DNA from: Yponomeuta sedellus
Lineage: Eukaryota; Arthropoda; Insecta; Lepidoptera; Yponomeutidae
Length of the DNA: 64,000 nt
Reading direction: 5' to 3'
NCBI GenBank assembly: GCA_934045075.1
Contig: OW203725.1
Span: forward strand, 13,762,269 to 13,826,268
Part shown: in pieces, positions 54,401-63,736 of the stretch
How positions within the stretch are numbered: the first letter of the stretch is position 1
Layout of the letters: each line of letters starts with the position of its first letter
Notes under the pieces: model-generated
Seen by the model: only the letters and a program-made list of their open reading frames with translations
Database searches by the model: none
Told to the model about the DNA's origin: nothing
Translations under genes and position numbers: made by a program

Positions 54401-54659
54401 TATGTATGTATATTATTGGTAAACTTCAGTTATCGATAGATCTAAATTAATCAATATTTGGCTTAAGCAACAACAGGCGCGGTCAGGTACTGGATCTTAT
54501 TGTCGTGGCTATTAATAAAAAAAACTACACGATAGGCACGCGTAGCTTAGCTATAAAACATTAACTATTCGCTAATAATCGTGAAATAAAAAAATTATAA
54601 TAAAAAAGGGCTTCTCGGACTAAGGCACTAAAGCAACAACTACTGCAACTGTAATTATT

Positions 54660-54880
54660 TTTATGCCACACCTGGCCATAAAGTGGCTTTTTCCGCACGC
54701 TGCACGTACGGAAAAAGCCGCTTCCTGGCCAAGTGTAGACATAAAAAGATGTACACAACACGGGAGGTAATAAAGAAAGCTCTCGATCGCATATTTACGT
54801 CCCTCGCTTGCAGCTCGGGCCACAAACTTCTGCGATCTCGGCCTTTCTTTGTATTACCACCCTAGTTGTGTAATGTACTA
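54660..54880 (-). repeat. Double-hairpin interspersed repeat, copy 3 (reversed)
   Basis: This is the reverse complement of the unit at 49275-49495, from TTTATGCCACACCTGGCC to CTAGTTGTGTAATGTACTA. Both inverted repeats are kept. Mirror-image short frames on both strands follow from the symmetry. Confidence 0.8.
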
Positions 54881-55318
54881 TATGTATATTACTGATACAG
54901 AGAAAAGAACCAACAAAAAATTAGTGAAGGAAACGAATACGAGGATATCGCGTTCATCCGTTATCAGCGCGTATGACGCGCGCATCACAGACGCGGACGC
55001 TTGATGTAATCCGTTGCAGTTGCATAGAACTTCATACAATTTTAAGAGCGTCTGAAACGCAGCGTATCGAGCGCTTGCCTCGGGCGCTTTCTATGAATAG
55101 GGTCTAAGTATAATAATAATTCCAGGGTCGGCGTAGTAAAGCACATAATTTTACCCTTTCGGGACATGGCTGTTCACGTGACAAATTGTCTAGGGTTGTA
55201 ACTGTAAGTTACAAACTTTCGATGATTTGGTGATGGATGATCTAAACTGCAGGTTTACTATTGGAATTTAACTTTATTTGTTTGAAAACCACTATCAAAT
55301 TTCATTAGAATTAAAATA

Positions 55319-55744
55319 ATGAATAATAGCACGGGACGATGGAAAGAGACTCGACGGTATTTCTCTGGTGCCGTGGCAGAGCGGGAGGCCGCTAGTGTGG
55401 GATGCGACCTGCGTGGACACACTGGCGTCTTTCCATGTCACCCACACACCAGCAGGGCCGTGGGCGCGGCGGCGACTACGGCCGAAGGCCTCAAGCGGCG
55501 CAAATACTCTGTCCTTGGGGATGGTTACCTATTTGCGCCGTTTGGGGTCGAGACGATGGGTCCGTGGGGGCCCGAGGCGCGTAAACTTCAAAAAGAAATA
55601 GCGACGCGCCTCATCGACTCATCGGGCGACCCAAGAGCTGGTAGCTACCTCGGCCAGCGCATCAGTCTGGCCATTCAGAGAGGGAATGCTGCCTGTGTCT
55701 TGGGAACTCTCCCCCTCGGCAGCGGTGTAGACTTTTTTATTTAA
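55319..55744 (+). pseudogene. Retroelement ORF C-terminal fragment, frameshifted
   Basis: One frame gives [20 protein letters not shown] (about 55383-55445). The next frame continues [20 protein letters not shown], then [20 protein letters not shown] and QRISLAIQRGNAACVLGT. The segment is GC-rich against its surroundings. This WDxTCxDT...QRISxAIQRGNA pattern is one I associate with retroelement ORF C termini in many animals, but I cannot name the clade. A 3' UTR-like AT-rich stretch and an A-run at about 55899-55910 follow. Confidence 0.55.
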
Positions 55745-55745
55745 A

Positions 55746-56335
55746 CCTTTCTTTTTTTTGTAAATATGTAAATCTTTTTAAGTATTAATGCTGTATATAG
55801 TTATAGGAAAATTTATTATTTTATTTAAATAGAATAACAATATTAAATTATTACTTGGTTAGGTACCTACTCTAATAATAAAGAAATGTATTTATTTAAA
55901 AAAAAAAAATATTGAATAAAATATTGTTTTAATTAATACCTATCTAACAAAATACTGGTGTTATTGTGGGGCAAAAACCTACAGCGTTGTATGGTTCTGG
56001 GGCATTATTACGTAAGTATCCACTGAGTTGCGTGACGTTGATTTTTACTTTTTTAAGCTACTCCGGCTGTCAGATGCATACATTTTTTTACACTTAGGAG
56101 TCGTCAAAACGCTTGGAATGCTACGTAATAGGAGGGCTGGTCAGCCGCGTGCTCTATGGACAAGTTTTGATTTTTATTGAGTGAAGTTCTTGTTTAACCT
56201 GACGACGAAATTTTTATTGTTAGGTATTCGATGAAGTTTTCAAATTATTTTCTATTAAACTATTTCATGCTTTAAAGACTGTAGTTGCTATGGTGAAGTT
56301 GTTTAGTTGAGTTAAAGGTGTTCCGTTTAGTTTGC
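55746..56335. other. AT-rich intergenic sequence
   Basis: An A-run and AATAAA motifs near 55896-55925 probably mark the end of the preceding retroelement. No other gene or repeat was recognised. Confidence 0.45.
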
Positions 56336-56338
56336 ATG

Positions 56339-56700
56339 ATGCCAAAAATATCAAAGAAAACTGTTTTGAACAGTGAGTTTGTAATTCGTTTGCGCGAATA
56401 TTTCACGCGCGATAACTAAAACCGTGGTCCGCTTCTGCCATTAGAGCGAGTGTGTGACAGAGTTGCGGATGCTCTTGGTATTTGACGATCTACGGTGGTC
56501 CGTATTAGCAAAGAAAAGTATGGAGAGTCATCAAGCGAGATGCCTGAAGATAAGCCGAAAAACTTTCATCGCCAAATAAAGAGAATAAAAACTTCTCCCG
56601 TCACAGAGGTTGATAGTTTTGACGTCGCCGCAATCCATTGATTTAGAGATATTACGATACACCTCTACTTGAATAAAACTTTGTAAAATAATATTTCTCG
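56339..56700 (+). pseudogene. DDE-transposase-like N-terminal relic
   Basis: The frame MPKISKKTVLNSEFVIRLRE, then YFTRDN and a stop, continues as LERVCDRVADALGI, STVVRISKEKYGESSSEMPE and VDSFDVAAIH, with stops in between. The order (basic start, HTH-like RVADALGI, KEKYGES, VDSFD) resembles N termini of Tc1/IS630-like transposase genes common in insect genomes. No catalytic part is left. Confidence 0.5.
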
Positions 56701-56819
56701 TGTTTGATTTCATGTGTCCAACTTCTTTCCATACATGTTATCAGTATCACACACGCTTTAAGTGAAATTTGATGTCGACATTGTCCCATTCCTAGCCCTG
56801 TCAGTGTGACAGCTGTCGT

Positions 56820-57814
56820 CAGTGTTGTCAGATTGGGGGTTTTTTTCCCCATTTTGGGGAAAAATATGGTATTTGGAGAAGTTTTGGGGAAATGACTTCT
56901 GTGGGGAAATGTTTGGGGAAGAAATTTCGACATTGGGGAAATTTGGGGTTGACTATTTCTGAACGAAGTCTTGTACGTTTTGATCCCCCGACAAACACAA
57001 AATGCCTTTTGCGTAAGATTTTCGTTAATATGTGGATATAAAATAAAATTATCCTCAAAAGGATCCAGGGCCGTAAAACCTTGTTTAAAAAAAAACAAGT
57101 CGCAGTGCAGAAAAAAAAGATCAGTCGACCAATAGTCGACCATAGATCTCTAATTCGTTCGTCTGTGGTCGAAAACAAACCGCTATTTGTAATTAGAATC
57201 CTTCAGAGAGTATCAGTTTTCTGCCCATAAACGGCAACAAGCCAAGTACGGCCTGACATTAAAGACATCGCTGCTGCTTTTAAAAATGTAGTTGGAGGTG
57301 TGCAGAATAAGTGAAGTTTTATCATATAAAAATGCTTCTGGAGAATTAGCGTTTCCTCACATAGTAAAATTAGCCACGTCCATGTTGAGTTTGCCGTTTG
57401 CTTATGCGAGTGTAAAAAGAGCTTTCTCAATCATGAATGTGGTCAAAAACAAACTAAGAAACAGACTGCTGACCAAAACGATCGACCACATAATGAGAGT
57501 GAGATACGGAGTAGCAGCCCGTGGTGGATAATCGCAATTTGAGATTTTGAGCCGAATGCTAAAATGCTACAACTGTTTAATTCCGAGAACGTTTACTGCT
57601 GTGTGGCGTTGAAATGGAATTATTAAATATATTTGAATAGTTTTAAGTTTTAAATAAATTAAACTAATTAAAATTTGTAAATTACGTCAAATTAAGTTTG
57701 GGGGATTTTTCTAAAAAAGGTAACATTTTGGGGGATTTTTCTAAAAAAGGTATCATTTTGGGGAAAAATTTTATGAATCTGGGGAAAATCGAGAAATCTC
57801 ATCTGGCAACCCTG
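56820..57814 (+). mobile_element. Internally deleted hAT element
   Basis: The ends are CAGTGTTGTCAGAT and the complement of CAGGGTTGCCAGAT. They are flanked by an exact 8-bp duplication GCTGTCGT (56812-56819 and 57815-57822). Subterminal TTGGGGAAA repeats are abundant in both flanks of the element. The 995-bp interior keeps only the hAT C-terminal dimerisation region. It is non-autonomous. The right duplication ends 24 bp before the duplication of the neighbouring P-like element. Confidence 0.92.
57292..57531 (+). pseudogene. hAT transposase C-terminal dimerisation fragment
   Basis: Visible motifs are SGELAFPHIVKLATSMLSLP, FAYASVKRAFSIMN and KNKLRNRLLTKTIDHIMRVR. These match the hAT dimerisation domain (LP-x-A-S-x-E/K-R-x-F-S followed by K-x-x-x-R-N-x-L). 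There is no ATG in the right place; the frame begins at a TTG context and upstream coding is broken. It ends at a stop at 57529-57531. Confidence 0.85.
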
Positions 57815-57854
57815 GCTGTCGTGGAGCTCAACTGTATGTCAAGCCAAGCGTACC

Positions 57855-59796
57855 CACAGAGCATATAAATAAGAGACGGGACCTCCCTATATGCTTTTGT
57901 AATGAGTTTAGCCCCGTTAGCAATACCAACCAATAGAGCAAAAATGCAATGTCAAAAGTGCTACCAACATAACAACTTGTCTGTGCATTAGGGACGTCCA
58001 CTTACATTGGTACTACATTTATCGATATCAATAAATTTTCATCCAGGGGCTCCGCAGTTAGCCTAATAAAATTAATAAAAATCAATGTTTTCAATAAAAC
58101 GACAAATGAAATTAGTATTTTATTATTGATTATCAAATCACAATAATTGTGGTCAAGGTCTATTGAATTTATTTCAGCAGCTATTTGGTTTTTCCTTAGA
58201 GGTGTCCAATCTGAGCGAACTTCATCAATCGGTGGTTTGGATTCAGGTGCTGAAATCGTCAAAAAAAGTTAAGTTGAGTCGTTATTGATTATTAATTTGT
58301 TGGTAAACTATGCTACTTACCGGGATAGTTCTGATAAATATGCTGAGATTCCAGGCCACAATAATTGTGGTCAAACCCTACTGGACCAATAGCAACAGCT
58401 GATATTTTGGCTGCTGTACAAGGTGCTGAAAATGATAACACTTTGTAATTTATCAAAGTAAACAAACTCTAGTTACAAAAAACTTCAGCGATACATGAAA
58501 AGTCTACGTACCAGAGTTGTTTTGTGAAGCTCGACAACTAATAGGTTTTTGTATAGCTGAATCTGAAAATAAACAATTGCAAGAATAGTCCGAAAAAAAA
58601 ATAGTTTGTTCCTGTTTACCACATAACTGCATAATTGACTATGTAACTATCAAATACATTTTTATAAAAAAATATTTTAAGTTAAAAATTAGTAAAAAAA
58701 ATATTTTAGTAATTCCAATCACTAACCAGTTTCAAGTGATGCGACGTGGCTACGTGGTAAGGAAACTCAGCTAGTAAGTAATCAGGAAGAGGAGGCGCAT
58801 TTATAAGTAGAGAAGATACAGCCCTGTAAAAAAATGTTTATCAAAGTATGTCATTTACGTATTAAGACGTAATAATAATATTGCGTTCTAAATGACGGAG
58901 CAAAATATATTCAAATGTTCGACGTAAAGCAAGGCGTATTTTGTGTTTTATTACATAATTATTCATGAAATGTAGTAAGTGTTACATTATAAGTTTATAA
59001 CACAACTCACCATTTCTTTAATCGGCTTCCTTTTAAAATAGTTGTAAAAATCTTTCGGCCGGAAATGATCTCTACAAACATATTTATGTTGGTGGAGTTT
59101 TTCGATGGGGATATACGATATAAGATCTTCCACAATTTTCACCCATTGTCTGCATCTAAAAAAAAAAACAACATTCAATGCAGCCACTAATAGTGCATCG
59201 TTGAAACATTGTTATGGCTTACAGCAATTCACCCGTCATACACTGAGTAGTAATTCTGACCAAGGTACTTATCAGATATTTTTTTATCGATATTGAATAT
59301 GTGTATGGCACATCACTATGACATTGAAACATCTGAGTATTTTTCTCATAGTATATTAATTACGTTATTTAACATAATTTATGATCTTGCTCTTGTGCAA
59401 GATGACAAAAACTGTAGCCAGAAATACTTACCGGTCTTCATCCCTAGGAAATTTACCCATAAACTTTCTTTTGGTACCCTTTGACCGGCTGCATCTTATT
59501 TTACAAATGGCACAAGTTCGACACCATCCGATCAATGCCAATATTAAAAGAAAATCACTAAACACTGTACAACAAGATACACACAGCTAAATATTGAACA
59601 AACTTAAAACACAAAAATTTTAACTAGAAAACGTTGTAATATGTGCCGCGTTCCGCCATATTTGTTATGTTTTCAGTTTGACATTGACAGCAAAGAAAGA
59701 GTAAGTAGTATTAAAGAGTGAGACAAAAATATGTCCGCCATTAAAACGGGGCTAAATGCGAACAAAAATTTCAAAGTTCCTACTTGCGCTAGGCTG
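57855..59796 (-). mobile_element. P-superfamily-like element, family 2, left copy
   Basis: It spans 1,942 bp. The 3' end at 57855 is CACAGAGCATATAAATAAGA and the 5' end at 59796 is the complement of CAGCCTAGCGCAAGTAGG. It is flanked by an exact 8-bp duplication AGCGTACC (57847-57854 and 59797-59804). It is nearly identical, in opposite orientation, to 59808-62397. The terminal repeats match poorly, but both ends carry TTTAGCCCCGTT 30-60 bp inside. The 3' end resembles the family 1 terminus (CACAGAACATAAAAAAAGAG). The THAP-coding gene on the minus strand supports the P superfamily. Confidence 0.82.
58002..59541 (-). pseudogene. THAP-domain gene of left P-like element, start lost
   Basis: It has the same six-exon plan as the right copy. 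Exon 1 (59432-59541) starts TTG instead of ATG and reads GWCRTCAICKIRC with a GTAAGT donor. Exon 2 (about 59025-59168) reads CRQWVKIVEDLISYIPIEKL, HQHKYVCRDHFRPKDF and YNYFKRKPIKEM. It is longer than in the right copy, which has small deletions here. Further exons end with PESKPPIDEVRSDWTPLRK near 58200. C-x2-C, W, HKYVC-x2-HF is the THAP zinc-finger frame. It is untranslated unless a non-ATG start is used. Confidence 0.75.
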
Positions 59797-59807
59797 AGCG
59801 TACCTAC
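59797..59807. repeat. Overlapping target-site duplications between two P-like elements
   Basis: The 11-bp spacer AGCGTACCTAC contains AGCGTACC, the duplication of the left element, and GTACCTAC, the duplication of the right element. They overlap by GTACC. The outer partners lie at 57847-57854 and 62398-62405. All four 8-mers are exact. Confidence 0.9.
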
Positions 59808-60932
59808 CAGCCTAGCGCAAGTAGGAACTTTGAAATTTTTGTTCGCATTTAGCCCCGTTTTAATGGCGGACATATTTTTGTCTCACTCTTTAATACTACT
59901 TACTCTTTCTTTGCTGTCAATGTCAGTCAAACTGAAAACACAACAAATATGGCGGAACACGGCACATATTAGAAAGTTTTCTAGTTATTTTATGTGTTTT
60001 AAGTTTTTTCAATATCTAGCTGTGTGTATCTTGTTGTACAGTGTTTGGTGATTTTCTTTTAATAATGGCACTGATCGGATTGTGTCGAACTTGTGCCATT
60101 TGTAAAATAAGATGCAGCCGGTCAAAGGGTACCAAAAGAAAGTTTATGAGTAAATTTCCTAGGGATGAAGACCGGTAAGTATTTCTGGCTACAGTTTTTG
60201 TCATCTTGCACAAGAGCAAGATCATAAATTATGTTATATAACGTAATGAGAAAAATATTGAGTTGTTTCAATGTCATAGTGATGTGCCATACACATGTTC
60301 AATATCGATAAAAAATATCTGATGAGTACCTTGGTCAGAATTACTACTCAGTGTACGACGGGTGAATTGCTATAAGCCAAAACAATGTTTCAACGATGCA
60401 CAATTAGTGGCTGCATTGAATGTGGTTTTTTTTTTAGATGCAGACAATGGGTGAAAATTGTGGAAGATCTTGCGTATATCCCCATTGAAAAACTCCACCA
60501 ACATAAATATGTATGTGGAGATCATTTCAGGCCGAAAGATTTTAACAAAAAAGGAAGCCAATTAAAGAAATGGTGAGTTGTGTTATAAATTTATAATGTA
60601 ACACTACATTCCATGAACAATTTATTATTTAATAAAAAACAGAATACGCCTTGCTTTACGTCAAACATTTGAATGTATTTTGCTCCGTCATTTAGAACGC
60701 AATATTATTATTACGTCTTAATACATAAATGACATTACTTAGATAAACATTTTTTTACAGGGCTGTACTTTCTCTACTTATAAATGCGCCTCCTGTTCCT
60801 GATTACTTACTAGCTGAGTTTCCTTACCACGTAGCCACGTCGCATCACTTGAAACTGGTTAGTGATTGGAATTTCTAAAATGTTTTTTTGTACTAATTTT
60901 AACTTAAAATCTTTTTTTATAAAAATGTATTT

Positions 60933-61584
60933 ATACAATTTTTATTTTTAATGCACTAACCCGTGCTAAGGACAATTTTAAAAACTTATTTAGAGGCTGA
61001 AATTCCACCTATGCCGGGATTCGAACCCGCGACCTCTGGCTATCCGTGCCAGCGCTCTATCCAACTGAGCCAATGGGCGACTCACCGGCCATCTATTCTC
61101 TGTATTACGTACAGGCAGCGACATCTGGCTGAAGTAGATTGTATCACTTACAGCCCCGACTACCTACTTTGCAGAGTGCTTAGTGCGAGTTTTTTAACTA
61201 CTCGATCGCGTTAACGTTAACTCGTATTTCTATGGCATCGAGGAAGCGCGACCTAGCGACGAGTATGGAAATTAAAATTGCTGAGTGCGAGTTGTAATGG
61301 TTTACGTTGAGAAGTAAACACGTTTACCAGCCAAAACACGAATAAACGCGAGTGCGAGTTGTACTGTGACAGCGTTTTACCAGTTCGAACGGTTAACTTA
61401 CTCATACTCACTACTCAATGCTCGATTAACGCGGTAGTAAAGTAATTCGATTGGATCTGTCAAACTCGCACTAAGCACTCAGGTTTTACATCGGAATTAT
61501 ATCGCTGTACCCACATGATTATACTATTTTTATTTTTAATGCACTAACCCCTGCTAAGGATAGTATAATCATTTATTAATCATA
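60933..61584 (-). mobile_element. tRNA-derived SINE with tandem tail, inside right P-like element
   Basis: This is the same family as 29869-30314. The B box GGTTCGAATCC, the A box TGGCTCAGTTGG and the TTAAAAATAAAAAT tail are present, with a short second tail unit at 61526-61560. It is flanked by GTATTT (60927-60932 and 61585-61590). The left P-like copy has the empty site. The SINE is itself interrupted by the TIR element at 61175-61479. Confidence 0.85.
61175..61479. mobile_element. 305-bp TIR element (MITE), copy 2, inside the SINE
   Basis: It has perfect AGTGCTTAGTGCGAGTTT-type ends and is the same length as and nearly identical to the reverse complement of 33908-34212. CAG stands on both sides (61172-61174 and 61480-61482), suggesting a 3-bp duplication. 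The uninterrupted SINE sequence at about 30130-30145 defines the insertion point. Confidence 0.85.
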
Positions 61585-62405
61585 GTATTTGATAGTTACC
61601 TATTGACTATGTAACTGTATTATGAAGTTATGTGGTAAACAGGAACAAACTATTTAATTTTCTTTGGACTATTCTTGCAATTGTTTATTTTCAGATTCAG
61701 CTATACAAAAACCTATTAGTTGTCGAGCTTCACAAAAGAACTCTGGTACGTAGACTTTTCATGTATCGCTGAAGTTTTTTGTAACTAGTGTTTGTTTACT
61801 TTGATAAATTACAAAGTATTATAATTTTCAGCACCTTGTACAGCAGCCAAAATATCAGCAGTTGCTATTGGTCCAGCAGGATTTGACGACAATTATTGTG
61901 GCCTGGAATCTCAGCATATTTATCAGAACTATCCCGGTAAGTAGCATAGTTTACAAACAAATTAATAATCAATAACGACTCAACTTAACTTTTTTTGACG
62001 ATTTCAGCACCTGAATCCAAACCACCGATTGATGAAGTTCGTTCAGATTGGACACCTCTAAAGAAAACCCAAATAGCTGCTGAAATAAATTCAATAGAGA
62101 CCACAATTATTGTGATTTGATAATAAATAATAAAATACTAATTTCATTTGTCGCTTTATTGAAAACATTGATTTGTATTAATTTTATTAGGTTGACTGCG
62201 AAGCCCCTGGATGATAATTTATCGATATCGATAAATGTAGTAATGTAAGTGGACGTCCCTTTTGCACAGACAAGTTATTATGTTGGTAGCACTTATTTTT
62301 GTCATTGCATTTTTCCTCTATTGGTTGGTATTGCTAAAGGGGCTAAACTCATTACAAAAGCTTAAGGAGGTCCCGTCTCTTGTTTATATACTCTTTGGTA
62401 CCTAC

Positions 62406-62566
62406 CTGTTTTAATTTGTGCTCAAGCAGTCGAAGAGGAACTTGAATTTGCTTCGTTTTTCCCACGAAGTTATGTAAATAACCCACAGTTGAAATAACAT
62501 AACCTAAGAGATTTCACTTCACGCACCAACCATTGAGCCGAAACTTGCGTTTTGTTGGAACGGTGA
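62406..62566 (+). promoter_or_regulatory. Presumed promoter and 5' UTR of the small coiled-coil gene
   Basis: Only about 160 bp separate the P-like element from the ATG at 62567. No TATA box is evident. The P-like element therefore sits immediately upstream of a host gene promoter. Confidence 0.4.
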
Positions 62567-62848
62567 ATGTCTAATAAATTCCATAGAATGGACACCACTA
62601 AATATCCGAAACCCAATTTGCCATCAACACAGCAAGTGTTAGAAGACCTGATGGATCCGGATGTCGACGTTACTGAATCACAAGAACTATTTAAGGACGA
62701 TGTACTAAAAAATGCCTTTCATTTCTACAAGGATATGAAACAGCTCGAACAAGACATCCAAAGACAAAATCAATTAAATGCAGATTTGGATAGTGTACAT
62801 GAAAAGTTGAATGAAAGTATTGATAGTATGAAACGGCAGAAAATATAG
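62567..62848 (+). CDS. Small coiled-coil protein, UPF0449-like (tentative)
   Basis: A 93-codon frame starts at ATG 62567 (a second ATG at 62588 is possible) and ends at TAG 62846. Residues 10-30 carry PKPNLPSTQQVLEDLMDPD. The rest is a highly charged heptad-like helix (AFHFYKDMKQLEQDIQRQNQ, then LNESIDSMKRQK). A proline-rich P-S/T-x-x-QxLED start followed by one coiled coil resembles the UPF0449 (C19orf25) family. That family has no established function and the match is from memory. Two AATAAA signals follow within 40 bp. It faces DUS2 tail to tail with 47 bp between stop codons. It appears to be a single-exon host gene. Confidence 0.7.
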   Translation: MSNKFHRMDTTKYPKPNLPSTQQVLEDLMDPDVDVTESQELFKDDVLKNAFHFYKDMKQLEQDIQRQNQLNADLDSVHEKLNESIDSMKRQKI

Positions 62849-62871
62849 ATGTGTATGTAAGATTGAAATTG

Positions 62872-62885
62872 AATAAATGAATAAA
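62872..62885 (+). terminator. Polyadenylation signals of the small coiled-coil gene
   Basis: AATAAA occurs at 62872-62877 and again at 62880-62885, 24-32 nt after the stop codon. The second lies 11 bp before the DUS2 stop codon on the other strand, so the two transcripts probably overlap at their 3' ends. Confidence 0.7.
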
Positions 62886-62895
62886 ACTGCATAAT

Positions 62896-63736
62896 CTACT
62901 TTATTATAGATCCCGATTTTAATAGCTCCTCTTCTGTAACAATCCCCAATGAACATAAACACACTAATGCTGCACCTTGCTCGGCAAACTTTTTATTCTT
63001 CTCCCAAAAGTTTGAAGTGTATTTCTTCTCATTGAAACTCAAAATTGTGCGAAAGAGCTTTTCAACTTGTTGAGTACAATATGTAGGAAGTTTCAAATTA
63101 TTCTTCCCGGCCCAGGCATGCAGTCTCGCTTTTGGTAAATTGACATCATTAAAATTTGATCGAATAAAACATACCTGAAAAAAGAGCATTTCATTTAAAT
63201 AATATTACACTAAACTAAGAGCATTGGGCGGCTAAACAACATATATTATGCAGATTGCCTCAAAAGCACACAAATAAAAATAATGTTTTGCAAATTGAAA
63301 AGAATTTGTGTTTTTCATCAAATATTACAAAATATGTTTAATGACGGACTTACATCGACCAAATAGGGGATGTATTAGCAAAGGGAAAGATAAAAAGTAC
63401 CCGGAACCGGCGTGCATGCATGCAACGACTTATGAACGTTGATGAAGCGAAGGTGATCTGTCAGGATCGTGGCAAGTGGCAGTCCCTGGTCTCTGCCTAC
63501 CCCTCTGGGATACAGGCGTGAGGTTATGTATGTTTATTGAAAAACATGTATAGCTTTCTATATAATCAATACAAACCTTTTTCTGTATAACATCTATTAA
63601 ATCAGTATCTGATTGTTTGCTTTTCTTGTGAGGGGGCTCCAGTTCATCTGGGGTCACTTGCCATCTACCTTGTATACCCATTTCCTGATATTGAGACTGC
63701 TTCTTTTGACAATACTCAGCTAAATTCCAGATTTCA
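62896..63736 (-). CDS. DUS2: tRNA-dihydrouridine synthase 2 (DUS2), last two exons, partial
   Basis: DUS2 reduces uridine 20 in the D-loop of cytoplasmic tRNAs using a flavin cofactor. Only the C-terminal dsRNA-binding part is in the window. The penultimate exon (63577-63736) has a TTTTAG acceptor and a GTTTGT donor and reads EIWNLAEYCQKKQSQYQEMG. The last exon (62896-63174) after a TTTTTTCAG acceptor reads LPKARLHAWAGKNNLKLPTY, VEKLFRTILSFNEKKYTSNF and WEKNKKFAEQGAALVCLCSL, then a stop. The RLF/KLF-x-S/T-I/V, KYxSxxW(D/E)Kx(K)K and AEQxAAxVCLxSxG pattern is that of the DUS2 dsRBD. Both exons join in frame. The catalytic exons lie beyond the right edge. The 402-bp intron contains a LINE scrap. 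Confidence 0.82.
63429..63530 (+). repeat. LINE ORF2 C-terminal scrap, copy 2, in DUS2 intron
   Basis: It is nearly identical to 54299-54400: GTTGATGAAGCGAAGGTGAT to GGGATACAGGCGTGAGG with a TATGTATG tail. It is antisense to DUS2 and entirely intronic. Confidence 0.7.

Larger units (their letters stand above)
60065..62120 (+). pseudogene. Six-exon THAP-domain gene of right P-like element
   Basis: Exon 1 (60065-60174) has an ATG and encodes MALIGLCRTCAICKIRC and KFPRDED. Exon 2 (60438-60572) continues CRQWVKIVEDLAYIPIEKLH, HKYVCGDHFRPKDF. Exon 3 (60761-60857) gives AVLSLLINAPPVPDYLLAEF. Exons 4-6 (61695-61745, 61832-61936, 62008-62120) give QKPISCRASQKNS, SAVAIGPAGFDDNYCGLESQ and PESKPPIDEVRSDWTPLKK. 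All junctions have GT donors and AG acceptors. Exon 2 has lost about 11 bp against the left copy, and the frame from exon 3 to exon 4 does not join cleanly. I therefore call it a damaged gene. The THAP finger itself is complete. Confidence 0.7.
59808..62397 (+). mobile_element. P-superfamily-like element, family 2, right copy, carrying a SINE
   Basis: It starts CAGCCTAGCGCAAGTAGG and ends CTTGTTTATATACTCTTTG. It is flanked by the exact 8-bp duplication GTACCTAC (59800-59807 and 62398-62405). Without the 658-bp SINE insertion it is about 1.93 kb, the same as the left copy. It encodes a THAP gene on the plus strand. No RNase H-type catalytic region was seen, so it is probably moved in trans. 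Confidence 0.82.

Noticed and set aside
59673..60051. Mirror-image small protein genes beginning MSAIKTGLNANKNF on both strands
   Set aside because: They are the same 5' terminal sequence of the two head-to-head P-like elements, read from either strand; non-coding.
57855..62397. Single inverted duplication of a host THAP gene
   Set aside because: Each arm has its own exact 8-bp duplication and defined ends, so transposon insertion explains it better than a segmental inversion.
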